Positions 12,701-26,264 of a stretch of 64,000 bases of DNA are shown one piece after another. Each line of letters begins with the position of its first letter. Positions within the stretch are counted from its first letter, which is position 1. A program made the translations under genes and the position numbers. This DNA comes from Lycocorax pyrrhopterus obiensis. Taxonomy: Eukaryota; Chordata; Aves; Passeriformes; Paradisaeidae. The stretch lies in the NCBI GenBank assembly GCA_014706295.1, contig JACSVZ010000001.1, positions 36,938,318 through 37,002,317 on the forward strand. Direction: 5' to 3'. The notes under the pieces were generated by a model. It saw only the letters and a list, made by a program, of their open reading frames with translations, was not told the DNA's origin and did not search any database.

Positions 12701-14975
12701 TGAGGAAGAAATAGGTGGTCCTGAACACTCATTTTTTCCATGTGCAATGTACAGCAAAGAGAAACCTCATTCAGAAATGCCCCAATTTCTCTGATGTGTT
12801 ACAGCCACTATTGAGAAACTGCAAAGAACTCTTTCTTTCACAATTCGATTAGGAAAACAGGAAGGGCGAAAATGATGTACAGGAGAGGAGATGGCGGTTC
12901 TGTGTTATTCACGAGAGAAGAATGCAGAAAGAAACAATCACACATCCCACACAAAGCAGGATTCACCTCTGACTGAATTCTTGTTTCTTTCAAGAAATAA
13001 AAAGATATGGTGATTCTTTTACACAACTTGTTGTAGGACATACAAAAACATGACTCAAGGAAGAAAGAAAAAATGAGAATTTATTAGAATCATAGAATAG
13101 ATTTATACAAAGAGCTATTTTTAAAAAAATGCTTGAAAACATAGTAATATTCCACTTGATGAAATGAGCTTTTTAGCAGACGAAAAATGAAAGTTCCTAG
13201 AGTTGCATTTAGCCATGAGAAGCCATATTATTAATTAAGAAGCAGGAAAAAGATGAAAAACAATATTGAAGCTTAAAAGGACACAGCATACATTTACTAC
13301 TACCTAAAAATTAAATCTAATGGTATAATGCAAAATACTCATTTAAATACAGATTGAAACACATTTTTAAGATTTTGTTTTATCTATGATAACGGCAAAA
13401 TTTCAAAACATCACATTGCTTTTAGGTAAAGTTGTAAAATGGAAAAAATGCTGAAATTAAATACTTCAATATTTTAAATTTTCAACACAACACTTATGCA
13501 AATAAAACAAAAGCTGCTTTCTAAATGTGCATGCAGTTCTTATTGGCCACACATTCAATTTCCAGTGAAAGACCACCAACTTTCTAAAAGATTATAAAGC
13601 ATTAGTATTTTCTTAGCGGCCATCAATTATTTTGCTATGGATGATAAAATTATTTTCTTAGAAGATAATTTTTCTAGATCAATTTATTTTTCAATTATTC
13701 ATTCAGAAATTAAAAATTTGGATTTTATATCAGGGTCACAGGAATTTCTCCTATCCAAATCATGAAGAATAGTTGCACACATTTTCAGAAGCCAAAGTGT
13801 ATCACTTAAAATTTCTTGAACAGTAATTGTTATCATTTGATAAATCACATCCTAGAATCCCTTTAATAAATTTATCAATACTATTTTTTCATTTATTATA
13901 TACAATTTTCACACATTGGATATTTACTCACCTTAAGAAAATAGCTCTCAAAGCTATGAAATTTTCCACAGAATATATACTTTTCTTCAACAGATTTGTT
14001 CACTATCTTGATAGTTACTGTGTGATGTTTTGCCAGAATGCATGAAATACTGGAAAAAAATCATAAATGTGTCAAGATGATTTTTTTTTTTTTACATAGC
14101 ACAACAATAACAAAAGGATTCTTCCCCACTAGGCATTCCAAATGCAAATTATTTTTTCCAACTAAGCACAAATTTAATTTTCATTCCACAACACCCTGAT
14201 AAAGATTTTACCTTTTCATAAACAACACAGTATTTTCAGAAATCTGAATTTTTTTTTTTAACAATTTCACAAGTTCAAGCGATGTCTGCTTGGAAAGAAT
14301 AGATAACCATGTCTAAATTCTCACTGGGTATCTACAATGACAGTTAGACATATGCCTGCACCCATATCTAGGCTTACATTAGCTGTATATTTTTAAACAT
14401 TGCCTATCCATCTCTAACAGCACAGCAAAAGCCAGCCAAAGGCCAGTTCTGGACCTCTGCTCGATTTTTACTGTTCCTGAAACTTCCTAGTTTGTAGCTC
14501 TCTCTTACAGACTGTCTTTCCATGAGGCGGGTTTTATCGTCCTCTTAATTTTGCTCTGCTTCATTTCAATTTCTTTCTGCCTTTATCTGCTTTTCAGACT
14601 GCTCCAAAATGCTTGTAGCATCCCTTCTGCTCTAAATTGCAATTTTTCCAGGACTTTTAGAAGAGCATGATCATAAAAACATGGTCTCAATTTGATATCT
14701 ATTAGGAAAACCCATAATTTTATAACACAGCCAGATCACCACTGAAGCTTAATTTAGATCATATTATAGTCCTAGAAGGACAACTAGGACAAGGAAATTT
14801 CTTTATAAGAGGAAACTCTCTGGTTTAGTGCTACATCTTTTTTTTTTTTCTCTCCCACAAGGAGCATAAAGGAAAACATGCCAATGATCCAAGTGCCTTG
14901 CTTTCATATGACTCTCTCTTGTAGGACAAGGATTTTTACATACAGAGAAAATGAAAGGAGAGAAATGCTTTTGTA

Positions 14976-17900
14976 TCATCTCAGCCCATGACTACTCTTA
15001 AAATACCTGATACTGCAGTGGTCCTGTAGGCAATCAAGCCAGGGCATCCCTTCTTCATTATGTAGCCTGGATGGAGTCTTTACTAAAAGAGCTTCTGGCA
15101 CTGCTGCCAAGTGATGTTGCCTATTCAGGTGTATACCATCAGGCCAATTGTCTTCTAAAACAGGCCAGCTGCATCTAGCCTGTCTGTTGGGATGAGCCCC
15201 TGAATTGAGATAAATCTTACACTCTGCCTGGGAATTGTCTGGCAGAGGACCAGGCAGTCTGATGGGTGTCAAAGGTGAGTGGTTCAAGCTGTAGATCTTG
15301 AACCGATAATCAGGATGGTACAATAACAGTCTTGGAGCATCTCTTTATCAGAAAATTCCTGGATCTTCTCATGTACAGTATCTGTCAGACAACATCTTTG
15401 TTATATGTTTTGTGTAAAGAAAGAAGGTAGGTAATATATTGTGAGAGATTTTGCTTTCATTGAATTTGCTCAGTGGTCATTATGTAGAAATTATGTAAAG
15501 ATAATGTGATAATGCTCAGGGATTGCTCCTCATCTTTGCTTGTAAATATGTCACTGAAGCAGATGGAAAAATAAGCAAAACCAAGAAGCATGTGGCTAAA
15601 AAAAGTGCCACACTAAGCAAAAATTACTAGGACTGTCTCAATGACTATAGTATCTCACACTGCCATGCAGGCATTGCTCCAAAATCATTTATATATATAT
15701 ACATTCATGCATGTCAGTGACAAATTAAAGTCTAGATAAGAATTTCAAAGGCCAATGAGGTGCTTTAACTCTTGACTCATTGAAAGTGTGAGCAGCCCTT
15801 GCTAATTCATCTTGACAGGAGGGAGATTACCTCTGTTTTTGGCTGGATTTTTAGGGACAAAATATGTTAAGATTGAGAGAGGTACGTCCAAGTCATCTAT
15901 GCCTTTCTTCTCACTCTGAATCTGTGAATGTTGAAACTGAGACCACTGCTGATAAAGCTGCAGCAAAGAGAAGCCAGCTTCCAAGCATTGTTGCTGTAAC
16001 AGAGCAAGGATGGTAGGAGGAGTACCTAGTGACTTGCTGGAGAAAGATGTTATTTGTAAACTATTACTGTGCTTACTTTTCACACTGCTGATGAGCTAAA
16101 AATGCCCGTAGAATCACACGTACATGACCTTATCTTGTTTTCAAATGCAGTCCCCCAATGCATCATTCCAGAACTCCAGTGTTATTCTGCAGAGGCATCT
16201 CTGAACAAGTGGAAGGATGAGAAAACTCTTTCCACTCTTATTTGGTCTTGTATCACACTAGGATATAGACACGAGAAAGGAAAAGAAGGAGAAGGGAAAG
16301 AAGAAAAGCAGGCAAGAAATACTATAAATATCCCTTCCTATTTTTCCCCCTAAAATTTAAGCCTTCTTTAGTATTTCTATTTTTCCTCTCCATTCTGGTT
16401 ATCATGCACTGTTCCTTATAAGCATAAGTTGTCTTTTAGTTTAATAAAGCTCTCCCTTGAAGCTGTTACTCCGACTGGCCTAATTACAGTAAAAGTCTTT
16501 CCAGAAAGAATACATTGAACTTCAATAACAGATGAAACCGTTTATATAGACCACTAAATTGACACTACATTATTCTCAAACAGCAAATACAAGAAAGCTT
16601 ATTTTAATCAATACATTTTTCGACAGACAAATCACTGCTTTTTTTCTTCACATATCCAATCCATAAATTTCAGAAAGGCAAACTGCCACAAGAGAAATTC
16701 ATGCAGGCAGTCCAGAAATTTACTTCAACAACAAAGTTAAGCCCTGATATTTTGCACACCAGTATGTTGTCAGATGATTGGTTATTAGTCACATCACTTT
16801 TATTTTGATCATCTCTGGCAGAACTGTGTTCCTTCAGTGGATGATTTTCATTTTTTATTTTTAATTACCAAAAATAATTTGAATATGAATAATGTATTCA
16901 GATAATATGTGTCTGCATATATGCAAATACTTAAGAACTCCTGGGAAATTTGCCTGTACCCAGAGACACAACGAGGCATCCTGAGATAAACCCTTTTCAT
17001 CCAGACAGATAAGTTTATATCTCCAATATTCTGTCCCTGTTAATACTGAAATGCTTATTCCATGTGTTCCCCTCTTATCTATATCTGGCTTCGTAAATCA
17101 ATGCTGATGAGGTTTAGCAATGTCCAGGCTGTAGTATCAAAAGGAAATCCAGTACTAGCCAAACACCAAAGCATTTACGGTTTTCCCTGTGTTCACCTTC
17201 CTATGTCTTCCCTTGACCAAATAAGATTCTAATACTGCTTTTAGCTAATTTATCATTACATTTCTATAACATAAACCATAGAAAAATAGTTCCCTTAGCA
17301 TCTCTAGCATAGGCTGAAGCTTCCGTTTGAAAATCAGGTCTGATTTCAGGTGTCTGCAATTTCAATGGTTTTCAAGTGGAGCAATTCTCTAACAGCAGTA
17401 GCAGTCCAAGAGTTGGTAGATTATTATTACCTTCTAAACAATTTATTCTGGAAATGTGATGAATGACCTCCACTCTGTTAGGCACCAAAAGTTTCAGAAA
17501 GCTACTGGCACTGATCCTCACCATTTTGCAGAACTATGGAAGCCATGACTGATTGGTTCAAAGTTGCAGAATAGCCTAATTTCACTAGTGTATGTCAGTT
17601 CTCCTCTAAGAGTGTTGCTGTACACAGGACACCAGGCTGGCACAGGAGTCTTGCAGAAAGTATACTGGTTACCTCTGGTACATGTACCTCTGGATGGTTC
17701 ACTATTACCTATGCCCTCTGAATTTAGAAATTCCCTCTGAAATCGTGTATTCTATGTATCTGTCTCAGGGCATAATAATTTGTATTGCAGTTCTTTGGAG
17801 ATTCTGGCCCCTGTTCATGTTTGTTGGCTACAAATTCAAGTAGTCTTATCATTGAATCAGTCTGTCATTCAAGGCTGCAAGTACTGAGGATCGCAATGAC

Positions 17901-18360
17901 TTCTGCCCTTTAAGAACAAGTTATCAAGACAGAAGTTTCAGAAGACCTCCAATTTACTAGAATAAAGAACCTGCTACATATAACACCACCTGCCATAGGC
18001 ACCTGGAGGTTCATTTGGCTAATGTTTCAATAAAAAACAGAGAAAGGGTCGGTGCTATGTTTGGTGTCACAGTTTGTGACCTGTCATTATGGGTGTCACC
18101 ATCACATTGATATCTCAATAGAATGTGGTAAAATGTTAGCTACTTCAAGTGTTCTGTCTCTTGCCAATCTATCTGCTTCATAGAGCTTCCATATTTTCTC
18201 AGGGACTCCTGGTCAACACAGTACGTATGTAAGGTCACAGTCAACGGTCTAGCAAAAATTTTGGCACAAAGAAAATGTGAAATATTACTTTCAGGAATAA
18301 CTGGATGCCAATTATTGATAAATGTATATGCATTCATTATGTGATCCCTCAATTACTCCT
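14976..18360. other. Unidentified, slightly GC-richer block
   Basis: Patches at 14976-15323, 15802-16350, 17340-17960 and 18140-18352 are less AT-rich than their surroundings and hold minus-strand open frames of 60-115 codons. None shows a domain I recognise, and no splice-consistent exon chain could be seen. A WLPL string on the plus strand near 17660-17690 recalls the C-terminal part of some LINE proteins, but the residues after it do not fit. The block could be a decayed old transposon, part of a long noncoding RNA, or plain intergenic sequence. Confidence 0.3.
15690..15702 (+). repeat. Short TA dinucleotide repeat
   Basis: Six TA units in an otherwise ordinary AT-rich region. Confidence 0.7.
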
Positions 18361-20425
18361 ATAGATAAATATTTGTAGAAAGGAAATGATGAAGGGATTA
18401 TATAATATATAATCTAAAGAATAATGAGAATAAGGCAGATCAGACTTCACATTGTGCTTTATAAAATCCTCCACTGCAGCGATAATCCCAGCTCCTTCTG
18501 CTAACCCTGTTTTATCAAATCTGACTCTTCAGCAGTGATACCATGAAAGAGCAGGAGGACTTGTATGACAGTAGATATTAGCACCAGTATATTCGCAAGA
18601 CATATTCAGGAGTGCGAGTAGAACAGATACACAGTAATGGGTGCTAAATTTTTATTTAAAGCTTTCTAAACCTAAAGCTGCATTATGAATAAGAGCACGT
18701 CTCCTTCCTTCAAAAAAGGCTCTAATTCCGAACGCGATATCCAACGTGATATCTTCATTTCAACCATTGGCTGCTGTGGCTGTTGGGATTGAAGTTCTGA
18801 TTAAATTGGCGTTACAAAAAAATTCTCTCCCATTGTCTTTCATGTGCTCCACAGCCCTGGATCACTCATTTTGGCTGTTCTCACTGTCTCATGTTTTCAG
18901 ACACATTCATTTATCACAAAGCAAGGCACTTTCCTGTTTGTGTTTCCACTTTACTCTAAAGGACACACAGAGAAACATTACAGGAATGCAGGGTTGCAGC
19001 AAATAAATTGTCTGCACTTAGTCTGCAATGTGTCTTTACAGCCATTCAGCCTTGTATGATTTCTTGTTGCAGAGATAGAGTTAAAAGGCTTCTTGTAAAC
19101 AACCATTTAATACAGCATTTTCTGATGACGTGACTCTTTGATCTCTTTTTTCTGCTGAGAACTGTAATATATACTACGGAAATTTTATGTTCTTTGTAAT
19201 GAAATGTCTTAAAGTCTCATTTAATAATACAGTTGTCTGTATTTCTCAAAGATATATGGTGTACAGTAATTTAACCGGAATCAGATTGCCATGCAACTCC
19301 CACGAATCTGAAAGTTTCATACCAAAGGAATTAAAAAATCAACAGTTTCCAGATGGATTAAAGGAAGCGCCACAACTTGAGGCGTTGATGAGCAGCACTA
19401 GACAAAGTTATAGTCATCTCTTCATTTACTATGTTTGCTACTGGAACAAAACTGTGATAGGGCAGAATCTTCTCAGTAGCATTCCTATTTTAACCACACA
19501 TATAGTACATACCCTTCTCTCAAGGAAAAAAGTTAAATTCATTCTGTTCAAACAAAAAAAAAAACCAAAATAAATCCCACCCAAACCACAAAGGATTTCT
19601 ACTATACTGTAGCTGAATTTTTCCTGTAATTACTATATGAAGTGATCATTTTGGCAGCAGAAGTAGCCTTGTAATAGAAGGCAAAAAAACTCAATATCTT
19701 ACTCAGTACTTCTCATTTATACCACTGCAACCTGCAGGCACGCTTTCTAAACTAAACAGATGATTTGTGATTTGCATGGAATGAGCTCCTGGGTTCAGTA
19801 TGATATATATAGACACCTAATGTTTTTTACTTTCATTTTTTTTATTTTTATCTTACCATATTCTAACATATTTTTACTGTTTAGATGAAATTCAACTTTG
19901 AAAATGTAAGATTGCACTGAGATATACATATTTGGGAAACTGCTTCTTGAAGAGCTAATCAGAAAACAGCAGAATCTCTGATCTAACATAACTAAAACAT
20001 GCTTTTTAAAGTAATTTTGGAAATTAGTATTTTCCCTCCTAAAGTCTTTTAAGCTGCTGTTGTTTACTTTTTATTTTTTGCTTAAACTACATGTGTTCAA
20101 AAACGAAAGACCATTTGTTTGGTAAGTTTTTTTTTCTCATAATGTTTCTACCATAGCCTAAAATTAAAAATTAACAGTACAGAAAAATTTCAGGTGTCTT
20201 TAAGCTCCACAGTCTCAACAAATTGCGATATTTTTGTGCCTATTTTTCATATTGTTCTTTTGCTGAGAAAGAAAGATTTCACTGTAATTGTCTATTTTTA
20301 TACAGATGGCCTCATTCACAAGACACCAAAGTTTCTGTTTTTATACAGTTAATGAGAGAGGCAGAGACTGCTGAATAATGGCTAATAAATTCTCTACACA
20401 ATCAAGAGAACCGTCAGGACTTCCC
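18361..20425. other. AT-rich stretch without recognised genes
   Basis: Nothing recognised. A 128-codon plus-strand open frame at 19187-19573 ends in an A-rich lysine run and has no known motif; it is probably chance. Confidence 0.5.
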
Positions 20426-20483
20426 TGTATGGAACTCAATAGATTATGGGTCCCTTTCAACTCAGATTAGGCAAAATTCTGAG
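20426..20483 (+). mobile_element. Probable CR1 3' end stub
   Basis: The stretch ggaactcaatagattatggg followed by tccctttcaactcagatta follows the CR1 3' untranslated pattern (ggactcaatgatctt...ggtcccttccaaccca...). The expected attctatg tail is mutated to gcaaaattctg. A short, old, strongly 5'-truncated copy is the best explanation. Confidence 0.45.
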
Positions 20484-21844
20484 CCCACTGATTTGGGGCA
20501 TCAGGGTACTGGAATTCAGAAGAAAATCCATGCATAACTTTACTGAGCTCCTGAGACGTCAGTGTTCAGTTCAGGGGCCCTAAGACAGGGTATCTACCGA
20601 GGAAGTCAGAATTGTGTCTTGCCCTAGACCAACGGACTGTAGTGCAACAACTCCCACATCCCAAGAAGGAGGTCCCAATCATATCCCCTGATGAGGTGCA
20701 TGACATCATCTATCTTTTTAAAAAAAAAAGTTGTGCTTGCAAGCATCAAAAATAGAAAAGGGCTAAAAAGGGGAGTACGCAGAACTTTGTGTCAGGGAGA
20801 AGGATCTTCAGTGGATTAGATTGCCGAAAATAAAAAGAAATTTTCCATGGTCTTTTGTCCCTGGGCCTGTTTACCGTAATGTAGATAATCATCTTCAACT
20901 GCCTTGTCCTTAGTGAAAGTCAAACCTGCTCATGCCTTGCAGGGTAATGTCTTAGTTGTCTAACTACAAATGAATTAGGGGTTCCACTCTGTAGACATCT
21001 TCAGTGTTTTGAGTTGAGGTTTAAACTAAGCCAGTGAACTCTCCCTACTAAACCTTCCTTTTCCTTTTTCATTCTTTTTGTTTTGATACTCAAAAATCAA
21101 TTTAACATTGAAGAATACTGACATCAGGTTTTTGAGAGTTAATAATTTAAATACATGTAATTATTTCTCCTGTCCATTTGGAGAAGGAAGGATGAAGATG
21201 AGGTTAGACTCAAATGAGTTCAAAACCTGGATTTTTTGCCGCTGGTAAATATATATAGAGGCTGGGAAATAAAAAAACAAATAAATGACAAGGATATTGA
21301 GCAGTTGCTGTTGTGAGGGCTAACCATAAGTTCTGCTTTCAGTGGTTTAAATGGAAGTGTGCTCCACAACCAGATGCACAGCATTTTCTGATGAAGACTG
21401 AACAACAGAATGTTATTGTCAACTCTTCATCATTACATTCCCCAGGGTATCTTATTCTTCTATAGTTAAAAGCAGACTCAAAATATTGCCAAATTCTGAC
21501 ACTCTGTGAAATTCATCTCTTTCTGCACAAATAATTGAGCTGTGGAGTTGGAATGGCACTTCTTTAGCACATTTTATTTAGAAGTAGAAGAAAGGGAAGC
21601 GATTCAAAATCATACCAAAGTAGTGTGAGATATGATGAATGTAAGTGAAATGAAAAAAACTGACTAGTAAGTTGATTTCTGACATTTCTAAAATTATACT
21701 TGTAAAAGTCAATAGAATTGATTGAAAAACTCTTTTTAAGATTTAAACTATTCATATAGAGAGAGTCAACATCACTGTATCACACAGATATGTCTTCTAC
21801 GACACCTTTTTTTTCCCAGTGATTAAAATAGAAGCAGTACAGTA
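20484..21844. other. AT-rich stretch without recognised genes
   Basis: No gene or clear repeat recognised. Confidence 0.5.
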
Positions 21845-24110
21845 AGTTCCTGGAAGAGAACTTACTGACACAGCTGGTGAGGGAGGCATCCCACTGGCCC
21901 TGTTGCTTGTGCACAGAGAAAGACTGTTGGGTGATGTGATGGTTAGAGGTTGTTATGGGCACAAAATGACAGTTTTCAATTCTCAGAGAACTAAGGAGGT
22001 GGGTCAGCAGAACTGTTACCTTCAGCTTCTAGAAGGCACTTTTCTTTCTTTAGGAGACTGTTTGAGAGAGTCCCTTGGGGTGTAGTTGTGAAGGAAAAAA
22101 GGGTCCAGGAAGGCTGGACATTCTTCAAGATGGAAGTCTTAAAGGCACAGGAGCAGGCCATGGCCATGTGGCAAAAGATGAGTCAGATGGGAGGAAGATC
22201 AACCTGGCTGAACAGAGTGCTAGCTTTCTCTTGGGATCAAGACAAAAAAGGGGAGAGTTTATAACATTTGAGAAAAGAGGCAGGAATCTCAGGAGGACTA
22301 CAAAGTTTTCATAAGATTATGCAGAGAGAAAACTAGAAGAACTAAAGCCAACTAAAACCCATATTGGCAACTGTTGTAAAAGATGATAAAAGATCTTTCT
22401 GTAAATACATTGGCAACAAAAGGAAGGCTAAGGAGAATCTCCATCCTTTACCAGCCATGGGGGAACATAGCAACAATGAATGAGGAAAAGACTGAAATAC
22501 TTTAATGCCTTCTTTGTCTCAGTCTGTAACAGTAAGAATTGTTCTCAGGGTACATTCACTGAGCTGGATGGAATCCGGGGACAGGGAGCAGAATGAAGCC
22601 TCCATGAACCAAGGGAAAATGGTCACGGACTTCTACACCATTTAGACACACACATCTAAGGGGCAGTTGAGATCCACCCAAGGGAACTGAGGGAGCTGGT
22701 GGAAAGCTTCATTGAAACGCTTTCCATGATTTACCAGCAGTCCTGGCTCACTGTGGAGGTGCCAGTTGACTGGAGGCTGGCCAAAGTGATGCCCACCTAC
22801 AAGGGCTGGAAGGAGGATCCCGGGAACCACAGCCCTGTCAGCCTGGCCTCAGGACGAGGAAAGATTGCGGACCAAATCTTCTTGACTGCCATCATGGACA
22901 CATGCAGGACAACAAGTAGATCAGAGCCAGCAGATCCTGCTTGACCAACCTGGTCTCCTTCTTTGACAAAATGACCCACTTAGTGGATGAGGGAAAGGCT
23001 GTGGACGTTACCTAGCTGAAATGTAGTCAAGCCTTTGACACTGTCTCCCACAGCATTCTTCTGGAGAAAATGGTGGCACGCAGCTTGGATGGGTGCAAGG
23101 TTCACTGGGTAAAAAGCTGTCTGGATGGCCAAGACCAGAGAGTGGTGGTGCAGGGAGTTGCACTCACCAGTGGTCTTAACCAGGGCTTTGTTTTCAGGTC
23201 AGTCCTGTTTAATATCTTTATCTGTGACCTGGACAAAAGGATTAAGTGCACCCTCAGTCAGTTTGCAGATGACATCAAGCTGAGCAGGAGTGTGGATCTG
23301 CTGGAGGACAGGAAGGCTCTGCAGAGGTGTCTGCCAAGGCCAGTGGTATGAGGTTAAACATGGCAAAGTGTCAGGTCCTGCCCTTGAGTTACAACAACCT
23401 CATGCAGCACTACAGGTTGGGAGAAGAGTAGCTGGAAAGCTTCCTGGTGTAAAAAGATTTGGAGGTGCTGGTCAACAGCATCTGAACATGAGCCAGCATG
23501 TGCCCAGGTGGCCAAGAAGGACAGTGGCATCCTGGTGTGTATCAGTAATAGCGTGGCCAGCAGGACCAGGGCAGAGATTGTACCCCTGTACTCAGCACCG
23601 ATAAGGCAGCACCTCGAGTGCTGTGTTCAGTTCTGAGCCCCTCACTACAAAAAAGATGCTGGTACTGGGGTGTGTGCAGGAAAGCCAACAGAGATGGTGA
23701 AAGGTCTGCAGCACAAGTCCTATAAGGAGCAGCTGAGGGAACTTGGGTTGTTCAGCCTGGAGAGAAGGAGGTTTAAAGGGACCTTATCACTCCCTGCAGC
23801 TACCTAAAAGGAGGTTTTAGTCAGGCAGGGGTTGGTCTATTATCCCAAGTAATAAACAATGAGAGGAAACGGTCTCAAGTTGCTACAGGGAAGGTTTAGA
23901 CTGAATATTAGGAAAAATTTCTTCCCTGAAAGGTTTGTCAAGCACTGGAACACTCTTCCCAGGGAAGTGGAGGAATCCTCATCCCTAGAAGCATTTAAAA
24001 GGTGTGTAGATATGGTACTTATGGACATGGTTTTGTAGAGAACTTGGCAGTGCTGGGTTAAGGGTTGGACTTGATCTTAAATGACTTTTCCAACTTAAAC
24101 AATTTGGTCT
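21845..24110 (+). mobile_element. CR1 LINE, longest copy in window (endonuclease end, RT, 3' tail)
   Basis: A 5'-truncated CR1 copy of about 2.27 kb. It opens near 21855 in the last part of the endonuclease domain (region reading LLTQLVREASH...LLLVHRERLLGDVMV) and passes through the linker (near 22060-22320). It then enters the RT domain: LRELVESFIETLSMIYQQSW near 22690-22750, DWRLAKVMPTYKGWKEDPGN near 22770-22828, SWLD-type WVKSCLDGQDQRVVVQGV near 23108-23160, and the catalytic FADDIKL at 23262-23282. The C-terminal part follows (HNN/Y-type block near 23390, [14 protein letters not shown] near 23585-23635, RNNGLK-type and [15 protein letters not shown] blocks near 23860-23950). The final untranslated part ends near 24110 with a decayed tail. 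Several frameshifts and stops (for example TAG at 23013-23015) rule out function. Confidence 0.95.
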
Positions 24111-25670
24111 TTCTAACCCCTTTGGTTCCCTCTTCTCCAGCCAAGAGAATGAGAAGATGTCTTGTGATCCTTAAAACTTTTATGTTTTTATCAAAAATTT
24201 ATAGCAACGTATAATGCCTTTCTACAATGATCTGATTTTCATTGTTGTTTTATACCTCACTATATATTTCTTGCTAACATGGAATTTGTCTCTCCTTACC
24301 TTTTGATTGAGTTATTTGGCATGCTTCATGTCCATCAGGGTGTGGGGACCAAGTTTTAATTAGAATTATATGAACACAAGAATTTTGACTGAGAAAAAAA
24401 TGCATACCGAGTTGTGATTTAAGAGCCGCTAGGTGTCAGCTCTCAGACCTGAATATGATTTTTCACTTGGGAAATTACAGGTGCTGTTTCTGCCATTAGG
24501 GAGAAGTAAGACTGTGAGCTTTAGCAGGCTGAATTTGCCCCTTTGAATTTTCTCTCAGGCAATTTTTCTGAGGTAAAATTTAATGTATAAACTGAGTTTT
24601 AAAGATTATGTAATAAGGACCCAACCTGGATTTATTGGTTACATGGAAGGAAGCCTTTAGACCCTCTAGGGGATCCAGTGTTGTCTGTGGTGTTGGGGTG
24701 AGGGTGGGATGAAAGCAGCTGGTTAGCCTTAGTAAACTTTTGGCCTGCCATTTCTCTCTGTGTGAATGAGGCTTGAAGAATGTTATTTGCATGTCATTGC
24801 TCCTGAAGTAAGCACCAAAGCGCTAATTTTACTTCCTTGATAATCAGATTGCTAATATTATCTATTTTTGTGTACTGTATTTGTTAGACAAAAAATAGAA
24901 GATACAACAAATAGTTTATCTGTAGATTTCTCTGTGTGCTTGGTGGTTGGAGGAAAAAAAATGAAACACTATTAAACCATGACTTTGGTGCAATATGGCC
25001 TATTTCCTGTGAATAATTGACAGAAATATAGCAAAGTGTTAGTGGTAAATTTGAAGTGGCATGCACAGTATGTGTTTAGAATGTTTATACAGTCTCCAAT
25101 TGATTCTCAGGGAGCTCAGACTAATTGGAAATAAGGTTTATGTGCAGCGAAGCAGTGAACCAGTGATATGGTGATACTGCAGAAGTGATTCCTGCCTCTG
25201 GCAGTATTTTTATATATATCCGCAAAGCTCAGGCATACTTTATAATTCTGAATTACTTAAATAATAGAAATACATAATTTTGTAAATGTATCTAGGTTTA
25301 CAGTGTTTCAAATATTCAGCTCTCCTATCAGAGAGAGAAGGAAGGATTAGCACTTTGCCCTTTCTCCCTTCAGTACTGTTAGAAGGAACTGTAAAACTTG
25401 TTTTCACAAGCTGAGCTAATGATAGGTGGGATTTGCATGCAGGGATATTGAATGTTGGTTATTCAGCCTCATCTTTGTCAGGGACAGGAAGTGATCAACA
25501 GATAACAGCTCATTTTGCAGGGGTACACATGTTCAGAACTATTCAAACTAGTAATAACCTTGAGTTATTATTCAACAGCTTTCAAACAGTAAAACTGTCC
25601 TGGCTTGTAATTTGACCTTAGTGGAACAGACTGTGGCTGTGATGGCCAGGACTTGGGATACTAAGACCTT
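24111..25670. other. AT-rich stretch without recognised genes
   Basis: Nothing identified as gene or transposon. The region around 24780-25330 has mixed-sequence, non-repetitive AT-rich DNA that could include conserved noncoding sequence, but this cannot be judged from one genome. Confidence 0.45.
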
Positions 25671-25679
25671 TGTTAGGGA

Positions 25680-26264
25680 TGTGCACTGGTTAACCCAAGC
25701 TAGCAACCAAGCACCACAGAGCTCTGTGCTCACTCCCTTTTTCCCTGAGAGGATAAGGGAGACAATCTAAAGGTAAAAGTAAGAAAACTTACTTTTGTTG
25801 AGATGACAACAACTTAAAAACTAAAATGTAGTAATAATAATGATGCTGATGATGATGATGATGAGATTTACCAAAAGAGAAAACACAAGAAAAATAAGTG
25901 ATGCAAATGAAAACAATTTCTTACCACCATCGGACTGATGCCCAGCCAGTTCCCAAGCCACGGCCCCAAGGCCAGCTTTCTGCCTAGTTTATATGCAGAG
26001 CATGGTGCACATGGCATCAGATATCCCTTTTGTCAGCTGGGGTTGGTTGTTCTGTCTCTGTTCCCTCTCAGCTTCTTGAGCAATCTGAGCCTGCTTGCTG
26101 GCAGGGCAAGCGAAGCTGAAAAGTCCTTGACCTAGCATAAGCACTGCTCAGCAACAACTGAAACATCAGTGTGTTATCAACATTATTCTCATCCTAAATC
26201 TAAGACACATCACTGTACCGACTACTAGGAAGAACATTAACTCTATCCCAGCCAAACCAGGAGA
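25680..26264 (-). mobile_element. Solo LTR, family A copy 1 (endogenous retrovirus remnant)
   Basis: Read on the minus strand it begins tctcctggtttggctgggat at 26264, close to the widespread avian LTR start TGTCCTGG, continues atagagttaa, and carries a TATA-type box (tatataaac) at about 25985-25995. It ends at 25680 with ...ggttaaccagtgcaca. An 8-base direct repeat, tgttaggg, lies just outside both ends (25671-25678 and 26268-26275), which is strong support for a retroviral insertion with duplicated target. No internal viral coding sequence is present, so it is a solo LTR. It shares its whole layout with copies at 30345-30898 and 37045-37325. Confidence 0.85.
25831..25866 (+). repeat. Trinucleotide microsatellite inside LTR-A
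   Basis: Repeats of AAT followed by GAT (gtaataataatgatgctgat, then further gatgatgatg units). It sits in the same part of the LTR where copy 2 carries TTA repeats, so the microsatellite belongs to the LTR family and has drifted separately in each copy. Confidence 0.8.

Larger units (their letters stand above)
6346..14975. other. Long AT-rich stretch without recognised genes
   Basis: No exon, RNA gene or confident transposon was recognised in about 8.6 kb. The longest open frame (7870-8286, plus, 138 codons) has no recognisable motif, no codon-like composition and a lysine-rich end from an A-rich tract, so I treat it as chance. A 14-base stretch agaatcatagaata at 13086-13099 resembles a CR1 tail but nothing CR1-like follows. 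Low-complexity tracts are listed separately. Confidence 0.5.

Noticed and set aside
13086..13099. agaatcatagaata as a CR1 antisense tail
   Set aside because: Only the tail-like bases are present; the following sequence has no CR1 similarity.
17640..17700. WLPL string as part of a LINE C-terminal domain
   Set aside because: The conserved residues that should follow WLP in such LINE proteins are absent, and the surrounding frames are closed.
19187..19573. 128-codon plus-strand open frame
   Set aside because: Ends in a poly-lysine run encoded by an A tract and shows no motif.
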